Positions 56,636 to 64,000 of a stretch of 64,000 bases of DNA are shown one piece after another; the first letter of the stretch is position 1, and each line of letters starts with the position of its first letter. The stretch spans positions 124,001 through 188,000 of the forward strand of contig JPHH03000045.1 of the NCBI GenBank assembly GCA_000750105.3. Direction: 5' to 3'. The DNA is from Tolypocladium sp. Sup5 PDA-1 (Eukaryota > Ascomycota > Sordariomycetes > Hypocreales > Ophiocordycipitaceae). A program made the position numbers and the translations under genes. The notes below the pieces were generated by a model that did no database searches, was not told where the DNA came from, and saw only the letters and a program-made list of their open reading frames with translations.

Positions 56636-58139
56636 CTCTTTGGAGTCTCTTCCGGGTCTCCATGACCTGATTAATCTTTGCAAACCGGCTATTGGGATTA
56701 GTATCAATCTTTTGCTTCTTCCGAGGCTTGAGACGATCAACTTGGTGCTCCAATTGCTGGATTCGTGCCTGGGCTGCTGCAAGCGCTGTGTTTTGCTTGT
56801 CAAGCCCGCGGCCAACCTTGCTAAAGAGGCGCCGCATCGTTCGATCAACTTGGCCGCATGGGAATAACTCAACAATAAGGTGCCGGACTTCGTGCGATCG
56901 TCTAGGCGTTTGATAGTGATCTTCCTCTTCTATGAGTCTCTTTTTTTCAGCTTGCAACGGCGTTTGCGGCGTAGGCAGGTCATTCAGGACCAGTGGGTTC
57001 ATTACGGGCTTGCTCATATTGACTGGCCATAGCCCTGACCCGCGCCAACCTCCTTGGATTATCCTTTCAGTTAAGCCAGCTTGCCGGGTATCGTGATAAG
57101 CCCGGAGGAATGTTGCTTTACTAATTGGCGTACTATCATCGTAAGTAACGAAGGTCTCGAGTTGCCGGCGATAATATGCCTTGATAGGTGAAAAGCAGGA
57201 TACGTCGAGTGGCTATAGAACGTGCGATATATATAGCGGTAAGAAAAGGAGATATATATCGTTTTTGAAGCATTCGTATATAAAATCATCGGTCTGGTGA
57301 CTGCCGTGCCCGTCGACGACTAGCAACCGCTTGCTAGGCTGCTGGGGCGTTGTTTGAGGGATAAAGACTTCCTTTAGCCAATCCAGGGCGATAGAGTCAT
57401 TAGTCTAGCCCTTCGAGGTTGCCGTAAAATGCCAATGATCTAGGAAATCGAGTTAGTCCGGGTACTATTGGTGTTGCAAGTCCTTGCCTTTGAAGATCAC
57501 GAGGGGGGTTAGGGCTTGGCTAGTGGCCGAGACATATTCTATAATTATAGTCTAATAACGCGAGCTAAGCCGTTTCCGAAGGGTCTATTTCTTCTCCGCC
57601 TTTCCTAGCACGAGGCTATTATAGCCGAGTCCCTCTAAGATGCCTGTCTCATCTATATTATAACGATGTTGTGCCGGGATTGACTGTACCACCGGTAATT
57701 TCAGTAGCTGGAACTAGTCCATGATCCGGCTAGTCGACGCACCATTTATTCGAGCGCATTCGATAGATTTGCCCTTAATCGTCTTGACTTCTAGGTTATG
57801 GCGCAAAAAGCCATCAATCTAGTTATTACTAAGAGGTTGAGAGTCGCTACTGGCAATGAGGATCCTAGCTACAAAGACCTTGAGTTGTGTATACGTTGGA
57901 GGGAACCCTAGGGCATCCTGGGCTAGAACCCAGTCACGAAGGTGTTTTTCCTGCGTCCTAGAGAGACGCTGCGATGGCTCTTTTGCGATATGCATTGGCA
58001 AAGAACCGTCTAACCGGTGCCGAAGAGTTGTGAGTGGAATTCCGTAGTCTCGGGCGGCCTGGGACCGTGACTGGCCAATTTTCACAGCAGCCACTGCTCT
58101 CTGGAGCGCCTCTTCCGAATATGACGTGGCCCTAGGCAT
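56628..58139 (-). pseudogene. Pogo/Fot-type DDE transposase with eight premature stops
   Basis: From the ATG at 58139 to the stop at 56628-56630 a single frame of 504 codons can be followed without a shift. The N-terminus (MPRATSYSEEAL, then ARDYGIPLTTLRHRLDG) is a Psq-type helix-turn-helix followed by a CENP-B-like DNA-binding region. The DDE_1 catalytic core shows Asp163 in IDETG, Asp276 in VDGHGSH and Asp312 in PLDVS, with 35 residues between the last two. A coiled-coil C-terminus with IQQLEHQVDRLKPRKKQK follows. Eight internal stops lie at 57819-57821, 57714-57716, 57585-57587, 57552-57554, 57465-57467, 57453-57455, 57405-57407 and 57213-57215: seven TAG and one TAA, at places where family members have Trp or Gln or a neighbouring codon. 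All fit CpA-to-TpA change on one strand or the other. Confidence 0.9.
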
Positions 58140-58253
58140 TGCAAATAGCTTCAATAGCTTGTTTGAAGAAAATGGATTGATTTACGCGAGAAAACGCGGT
58201 CACGGTGTGTTGTGTTAATGATGAAAGTGGTGTTGCATTGCCTGGCCAAAGAC

Positions 58254-58282
58254 GGGGGTAGCCAAAGTGGGGGGGGCTGACT
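58254..58282 (-). repeat. Right terminal inverted repeat of the pogo-like element
   Basis: Exact reverse complement of 56607-56635, followed by the TA of the target duplication at 58283-58284. Confidence 0.93.
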
Positions 58283-58284
58283 TA

Positions 58285-58505
58285 CAGCATGGACGACCAG
58301 GGGAGCTTTTTAGCGCTGGCATCCGCGCCGCGATGGCTTCGATGCTCTCTGGCTGACAAATGTTCTCGTACGAGGACTCGTCGTCTTTCCTCGCCAACGT
58401 CGCATTCTTCATCGGCCGGCCCGTTGCTGTCGTCGCCTGCGACTTCTATCATTGTGTAATTCACCAATCATATTTTTGTCCAGCGGTCTAAGCAGCGACG
58501 GCGTC
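58285..58505 (+). promoter_or_regulatory. ERV1 proximal promoter and leader, truncated by the transposon
   Basis: Only 221 bp separate the transposon's right target duplication from the ERV1 start codon. No canonical TATA box is seen. The sequence would have been continuous with 56449-56606 (the HEM4 side) before insertion, making an ancestral divergent promoter of about 380 bp. That both genes used it is inference. Confidence 0.5.
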
Positions 58506-59164
58506 ATGACAGACGAGGCGATCGCGCACGATGCGACTTCGGTGGCGACGGGGAGCGTCGGCTCTCCAGGCGAGCAGCCCAAGAGGTTTCCCAAGGGCGT
58601 CGTGCTCGGCAAAGACGGGAAGCCGTGAGTATAGCTGTCCCCGGGTCCTGTTCCTATGAATCTGTCGTCTGACGCGGGCTTGTTCTATCTAGGTGCCGAA
58701 GTTGCACGTCCTTCGCCGCGTGGGCAGCGCAAACGAAACAAAAGACCAAGCAAGACGGCGCTGTCGCCAGCAGCAGCAACAGCAATACAATAGCTACGAA
58801 TACCATTGCCACAGGCCCTCCCGCCGACTGCCCGCCCGACGTCGAGGTCCTCGGGCGCAGTACCTGGACGCTCCTCCACTCCATCGCCGCGACGTACCCG
58901 GAGACGCCGTCGCGCTCGCAGCAGTCGGACCTTCTGAGCTTCGTGGGGCTCTTCTCCAAGCTGTACCCGTGCTGGGTGTGCGCCGAGGACTTCCGGACGT
59001 ACCTGGGCCGCGAGGTGCCGCGCGTGGGCAGCCGCGACGAGTTCGGCAAGTGGCTCTGCGGCGCGCACAACGACGTGAACCGCAAGCTGGGCAAGCCCGA
59101 GTTTGACTGCTCCAAGTGGGAGCAGCGGTGGAGGACGGGGTGGAAGGACGGGCGGTGCGACTAA
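58506..59164 (+). CDS. ERV1: FAD-linked sulfhydryl oxidase Erv1/ALR
   Basis: Two exons, 58506-58624 and 58693-59164, encode 196 residues. Erv1 reoxidises Mia40 in the mitochondrial intermembrane space and passes electrons to cytochrome c or oxygen. The shuttle disulfide is the C-R-S-C motif (Cys41, Cys44), formed directly at the exon junction. The FAD-binding domain has WTLLHSIAATYPE, the redox-active YPCWVC (Cys133, Cys136), DF and the structural pair Cys162-x16-Cys179. The intron (68 bp) has a GTGAGT donor and CTAG acceptor. There is a low-complexity Thr/Asn/Ser linker between shuttle and core. No N-terminal presequence is needed, since import uses the Mia40 route. Its promoter side carries a transposon 222 bp upstream. 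Confidence 0.95.
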
Positions 59165-59868
59165 GGTGAGGCCAGCGGTGCAGGCGAAGCTGTGTTTGAT
59201 AGTATGGGTGGCATTTCGACTGGCGTTTCTGGTTCTGGGCTGGGCAAGGCATAGAAAGATCTCCCCGTCAACGCATTATCCAATGTAAGATACAAGGTAC
59301 GGTATGAAACCACGGCTTGTGCCGGTAGCTGGTGACAACTATTGAGCTGAACACCGGCACTCTACCCAGTACTCTTGTACAATATACGACATCTCCATCA
59401 CGCCACACTCAATCGCCTCGCCTTTGTGGCCGTCGCAAGCGCCAACTGCACTACCAGGGAGCGTTGGCAAGGTCCAGGGTTCCTTCTCGTCGTGAAAACA
59501 GGCCACGCCGTTTCATTCGGCCCGTGACGAGCCATATTCCGGCAAGCCGGCAGATCCGGAGCGGTCGGGTCCGGGTACGTGGGTCCGGCTTCCGGATGCG
59601 TGGCGCTTGTCTGTCCATTACATCACCGTTGCACGACTGCCTCGTAATAGCTGAGCAATATCTGGGCCAGGAGCTTATCCATCGTCTCCCACTCCTCTTT
59701 GAAAAAAGGGAAAAACTACATCAAATCATCCACAAAGGGGGTAAACGCAATCGAAGCTTGCTGATACACGGGCAACTGGCTTACCGGTGTAAGCAAGCCA
59801 TCCTCTGAGAACGTCGTCCGGCGATAAGACAAGCATCGTCGCTCACGTCCCATCCTCATCCTCATCCT

Positions 59869-59900
<32 letters not shown>

Positions 59901-59931
59901 TCATACAAGAAAATCTGTGCGTCTCTTCGCC
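59165..59931. other. Intergenic region and leader of pyruvate decarboxylase
   Basis: A 0.77-kb spacer. A CCTCAT/CCCTCA hexamer repeat at about 59850-59900 lies just before the PDC start codon. The rest shows no gene or RNA. Confidence 0.6.
59871..59900 (-). repeat. Hexamer repeat with five G3 tracts 31 bp before the PDC start codon
   Basis: Five exact CCCTCA units on the plus strand, so five GGG triplets with 3-nt loops on the template strand. Upstream it continues as CCTCAT units. Position suggests it lies in the 5' leader or at the transcription start; the C-rich strand is in the RNA. Template-strand G-quadruplex formation is an inference. Confidence 0.8.
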
Positions 59932-61853
59932 ATGGCAGACATCAGGGTCCAGAACCTCAAGCAGCCCGTCGACGTCGCCGAGTACCTGTTCCGGCGGCTG
60001 CACGAGGTCGGCGTCCGGTCCGTCCACGGCGTGCCTGGAGACTACAACCTTGTCGCCCTCGACTATCTGCCCGCGAGCGGGCTGAAGTGGGTTGGCAGCG
60101 TGAATGAGCTCAATGCCGGTAAGCAAACCATCCCTCGTGCGTGAAAGAGACGTGCTGATCTCGCTGCTCTGTATAAGCGTACGCCGCCGATGGCTACGCG
60201 CGCGTCAAGAAGATGGCGGCCCTCGTCACCACCTTTGGTGTCGGCGAGCTCTCCGCCATCAACGGCGTTGCTGGCGCCTTCTCGGAGCGCATCCCCGTGG
60301 TCCACATCGTCGGCTGCCCGTCGACCATCTCGCAGCGCGACGGGATGCTCCTCCACCACACCCTTGGCAACGGCGACTTCAACGTCTTCGCCAACATGAG
60401 CGCCAACATCTCGTGCGACGTCGCCAAGCTCAACAACCCGTCCGAGATTGCTGCGCAGATCGACCACGCCCTGCGCCAGTGCTGGACTCACTCACGTCCC
60501 GTGTACATGATGCTCCCCACCGACATGGTTCAGACCAAGGTCGAGGGCGAGAGGCTCCGGACCCCAATCGACTTGTCCGAGCCCCAGAACGAGCCCGAGC
60601 GGGAGGACTACGTTGTCGATGTGGTCATGAAGTACCTCCGCGCCGCCAAGCATCCCGTTATACTCGTTGACGCGTGTGCCATCCGCCATCGCGTCCTCGA
60701 CGAGGTGCACGGCCTCATCAACAGGTCCAATCTCCCCGTATTCGTGACCCCCATGGGTAAAGGCGCTGTGAACGAGCAGCATCCCAGCTACGGCGGCGTC
60801 TATGCCGGCGAGGGATCTCACCCCCCACAGGTCAAGGACATTGTCGAGTCGTCGGATCTCATTCTTACGATAGGTGCTCTCAAGGTAGTTTCAACTGTTC
60901 GAATCGTTATGCATCGTGAAGTTCACTTGGCTGACCGTCGGCAACAAAGAGCGACTTCAACACAGCTGGCTTCTCCTATCGAACGTCGCAGCTGCACACC
61001 ATCGACTTCCACAGCGACCACTGCATCGTGAGGTACTCGACTTACCCAGGCGTCCGTATGAAGGGCGTCCTGCGCAAAATCATCGACAAGGTCGACCCCG
61101 GTGAGCTCGCGGCGCAGGCGTCTCCTGCCGTTGAGAACGAGGTTCAGAGGAATCTTGACAACTCCACGACCATCACTCAAGCTTGGTTCTGGCCGCGAGT
61201 GGGAGAGTTTCTCATCGACAACGACATCGTCATCACCGAAACAGGTACTGCCAACTTTGGCATTTGGGATACAAAGTTCCCCAAGGGGGTCACAGCGCTC
61301 AGCCAAGTCCTTTGGGGAAGCATCGGGTGGTCTGTCGGCGCTTGTCAAGGCGCCGCCCTCGCGGCAAGGGACGCAGGTGGCAACCGCAGAACCATCTTGT
61401 TCGTTGGCGACGGCTCGTTTCAGCTCACAGCCCAGGAAGTGAGCACCATGATTCGTCATGGCCTAAAGCCCATCATGTAAGTCCTGTCTGATGAACCCAA
61501 CGAAGGCGGAACCTACCGCAGCCCCTGAGTGGCACTGACCGCTCGCTGCAAGCTTCGTCATCTGCAATGAAGGGTACACCATTGAACGTTTTATCCACGG
61601 CATGGACGCGGAATACAACGACATCTCGGAGTGGGACTACAAGGGCATCGTTGACGTCTTTGGTGGCCAGAGGACCTGCAAGAAGTTTGCCATCAAGACA
61701 AAGGATGAGTTGAATGAGCTGCTCACCGATGCCGGCTTCAACGCCGCTGCCTGCCTCCAGTTCGTGGAGCTGTATATGCCAAAGAAGGATGCGCCCCGCG
61801 CCCTGGTTATGACGGCCAAAGCGAGTGCCAGAGTCAACGCGAAGGCCAAATAA
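59932..61853 (+). CDS. PDC1: Pyruvate decarboxylase
   Basis: Four exons, 59932-60118, 60178-60884, 60950-61476 and 61553-61853, encode 573 residues. The thiamine-diphosphate enzyme converts pyruvate to acetaldehyde and CO2 in the cytosol. Visible active-site features are the cofactor-activating Glu59 (VNELNA), His122-His123 (LHHTLG), and the thiamine motif starting GDGS at residues 451-454. The motif's usual Asn-Asn end is Cys478-Asn479 here (ICNEGYTIER). The C-terminus is extended with an Ala/Lys-rich tail. All three introns end in AAG rather than CAG or TAG; each was fixed by phase and by conserved joins (NELNA to AYAADGY; GALK to SDFNT; KPI to IFVICN). Length is normal. Filamentous fungi use it under oxygen limitation. 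Confidence 0.94.
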
Positions 61854-62403
61854 TGAGGGCTTGTACGCAACGAGCTGAGTGAATTCTTGCCGAGCGAGGC
61901 GACGCCCAGTATTGGTAGCTTGCCGATACTAAGTATACGAGTGTTACTGTGCATGGATTTGAATCAGCCCTGCGTCGCGCTTTGTACGAGGTCATGCTGG
62001 ATTTCATGGATATTATTGTCGAAGCCGGACAAGAATGGAGTGCACCGTAGCAGCGATGGTGCTTGAAAGAGGCTCGCAATAAGGTGGGCAAACATGATGT
62101 CTTAGCCGGGACAGATTTACACATGTCTCAGCGCCGCCACCGACGAAATAAGAGCAAATGATGTAAATCCATGTCGTCTATGTGTCGTGGAACTGAGAAA
62201 ATGGGCAGATGCTGCGTTGATTGAGGTCGACGAGAACCTGGCAGCACACGTGATGAATGTGGTCTAGGGTAGGTCGTGGATCCGCAGGAAAAACGCGACT
62301 TCCAACTCACCTGAAGCCGTGCCCGACTTTGCAAACCTCACACCAACGTCCTGCTCATTGACAGGACGACAAACCACAACAGCTCACCTACTCTCCTATA
62401 AAC
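61854..62403. other. Intergenic region between PDC and TAN1
   Basis: A 0.55-kb spacer holding the PDC 3' UTR and the TAN1 promoter. No gene, RNA or repeat is evident. Confidence 0.55.
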
Positions 62404-63690
62404 ATGGGTGAGGGCGCGCAAAAGAGGAAGCAAGGGCCAGGTGGTGCGAGCGGTGGTGGCCCTGCGTACAAGAGAAGCAAGGTGAGAGAGCAGCCACTCC
62501 GTTTGACAGCCATCTTCGATGCAGTTCCCCGTGTCCACGGCAACCTGGGTCGCTAACCGGCGCTCTCTCGCAGGGCGGCAATGCTGGCAAGTGGAAGACG
62601 CCGCATCAAAAGGTTAAAATGGCCGACAGGGTGGACATGGGCAATGCGCTCGACGTCGGGGACGAGGGCATCTGGGTCACGTTCGCCAGGGGCATGAGGA
62701 CCAAGGCTGTGCGCGAGTTCAAGGAGCTGTGCGAGGAGGTACGTTGCGCCTACACGCACGGCGACACTTGACGCCTAGGCGGTGAGACATTGACCAGACC
62801 CTGCATACAGTACGGTGAGAAGCTGTACGACATCAAGCCCACTCGCATGGAGGATGCGTCCGCAGGCGACGAGGACCAGGAGGACCGAGACATCGAAGCA
62901 ACAATTCGGCAAGAGCTCAGCAGCATGAAGGAGTCGCAAAAGCCAAAGTCGAGACAGCTCTTCTCGCCCGTCCCGGCAAACCTCGAATGCCTCTTCTTCA
63001 TGAAGACAATGAAGCCCGTGCAGCCGGGAGCCTTCGTCCGCAAGATCTGCGAGGACGCCAGAGAATGCCCCGACCCGAGGCAGCGCAAGTGCAAGTACAT
63101 TAACCGGCTGACGCCCGTATTCGACACGGACAAGGCAACAGAAAAGGGCATTGCCAGGGTGGCACGGACGGTGCTGTCGTCTTGGTTCGCCTTGATGGGT
63201 GAATCCGAGGAGGAAGCGAGCAAGACGACTGTCGAGCCGCCGGCAGACGAGTCTACCCCGGCATATACAGTACGTTGTTCCCGAAGGCAAAGCTGCCAGT
63301 CTGGCTGGGAGCTGTCGACTGACGTTGCCCTCTCGTAGTACGCAATCCGGCACAATGTACGAAACCACACCGCCTTCAAGTCGGACGAGGTCATCAAGAA
63401 AATTGCGAGTCTCGTCGACCCGAAGCACAAGGTCAATCTCGGAAATCCGGACAAGGTTATACTGGTGGAGATATTCCAGGTAAGAAGATGAAGATGCGCC
63501 CCGCCTCGCGTCACCACCCGCGAGCCTCGTTTACTGACCAGCCAAGCTATTCTGTGGCATCTCGGTCGTTGATGGCAAGGAGTGGGAGGCGCTCAAGAAG
63601 TACAACGTCAATGCCCTCTACGGAATGTCACCAGAGGAGAAGAAAGGCGGCGGCGCTCAGAAGACAGAGGAGGGGGCCGGAGAATCGTGA
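62404..63690 (+). CDS. TAN1: THUMP-domain tRNA acetylation adaptor Tan1
   Basis: Five exons, 62404-62481, 62574-62738, 62811-63269, 63339-63479 and 63547-63690, encode 328 residues. Tan1 (human THUMPD1) binds tRNA and guides the Kre33/NAT10 acetyltransferase to make N4-acetylcytidine at position 12 of tRNA-Ser and tRNA-Leu. The N-terminus is basic and Gly-rich. Family blocks seen are GIWVTFARGMRTKAVREFKEL, CLFFMKTMKPVQPGAF and CKYINRLTPVFDT. The THUMP domain (about 170-285) has YAIRHNVRNHTAFKSDEVIKKI and ends near CGISVVDGKEW. The C-terminus is a Lys/Gly/Glu tail. The fourth intron ends in AAG (63546), required for phase; the others have CAG or TAG acceptors. Confidence 0.94.
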
Positions 63691-64000
63691 GCGCGAGACA
63701 GCGGCCACAACATGGGATAACTGGGCAGTCCTTATCAGTCGCATCACGACAGCGCGGCCATGCCGAGTGGACCGCTACTTGGTCTACCACCGTGGTAGGG
63801 TTTACAACCAGCCAAGGCTTGGGCTTCGTGTTGGTGTTGGACGACAACAAGCTGGCGGGACGTGGAAGAAGAAAGAGAAGATGAAGCGGTCGGGAATAGC
63901 CATGCGTCGGGGGATACACGAGACGCAAAAGTCCCCGGCTAGATGACATCTGTACGAATGAGCCGCCACAGTCGCACAGGGGCATGCACGGGATGTTGCC
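63691..64000. other. Sequence downstream of TAN1 to the window end
   Basis: A 310-bp stretch after the TAN1 stop. It should hold the TAN1 3' UTR. No further gene start is visible. Confidence 0.5.

Larger units (their letters stand above)
56607..58282 (-). mobile_element. Pogo/Fot-like Tc1-mariner DNA transposon, RIP-mutated
   Basis: The element is 1676 bp, bounded by perfect 29-bp terminal inverted repeats that start AGTCAGCC, followed by eight C/G, then ACTTTGGCTACCCCC; with one mismatch the match extends to about 37 bp. It is flanked on both sides by TA (56605-56606 and 58283-58284), the expected target-site duplication for this superfamily. One transposase frame fills it on the minus strand. 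Intact ends, correct flanks and a shift-free frame indicate a complete copy killed only by point mutations. It sits in the divergent promoter region between HEM4 and ERV1. It could serve as a substrate for a transposase supplied in trans. Confidence 0.93.

Overview
This 64 kb window is nuclear DNA from a filamentous ascomycete. The genes are GC-rich and interrupted by short introns of about 49-160 bp, with GTANGT-type donors and CTRAY branch points. The proteins closely resemble Sordariomycete families, including a 356-residue Pmk1/Fmk1-type MAP kinase. A DNA transposon carries nonsense mutations of the repeat-induced point mutation (RIP) type. A hypocrealean fungus is likely, but the species cannot be named from sequence alone. 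There is no secondary-metabolite cluster, and I found no CRISPR array, rRNA or convincing tRNA.

Layout, left to right. A 5'-truncated unknown gene (2-1438, +) converges on a Whi5/Nrm1-type G1/S repressor (2777-3983, -). After 4.3 kb of non-coding DNA come a zincin-jacalin metallopeptidase (8317-10880, +), phosphatidylserine synthase (11839-12787, +), the SLM1 F-BAR/PH protein (14115-16952, -), SPIN90/Ldb17 (19412-21039, -) and the acyltransferase LRO1 (21734-23635, -). Next are the NatC catalytic subunit (24661-25299, +), a DUF1917 protein (25624-26735, -), DPH7 (27361-28656, +) and the ten-exon karyopherin MSN5 (29559-33964, +). A 6 kb gene-free stretch rich in a short repeated motif precedes a Zn2Cys6 regulator (39942-41985, +). 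A small membrane protein (42821-43354, -) diverges from SEC24 (45016-48051, +). They are followed by the MAP kinase (51408-52709, +), OXR1 (53900-55020, +) and HEM4 (55420-56448, -). The transposon (56607-58282) lies between HEM4 and the divergent ERV1 (58506-59164, +). PDC (59932-61853, +) and TAN1 (62404-63690, +) close the window.

Most genes are single-copy housekeeping or signalling genes and do not form one pathway. Loose links exist. LRO1 and phosphatidylserine synthase both act on phospholipids. SLM1 and SPIN90 both concern the cortical actin/endocytic machinery. DPH7 and TAN1 modify parts of the translation apparatus. HEM4 (cytosolic haem synthesis) and ERV1 (mitochondrial disulfide relay) are head to head and may once have shared a promoter.

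The best second-look items are: the pogo/Fot-like element, whose 504-codon frame is shift-free but has eight premature stops, all explicable by CpA-to-TpA change; a probable 19-nt last exon that gives the small membrane protein a basic tail; the intergenic-only TACGGAGTA motif; and two strong G-quadruplex motifs. Exon boundaries were read by eye from splice signals, reading phase and family conservation; no alignment or expression data were available.
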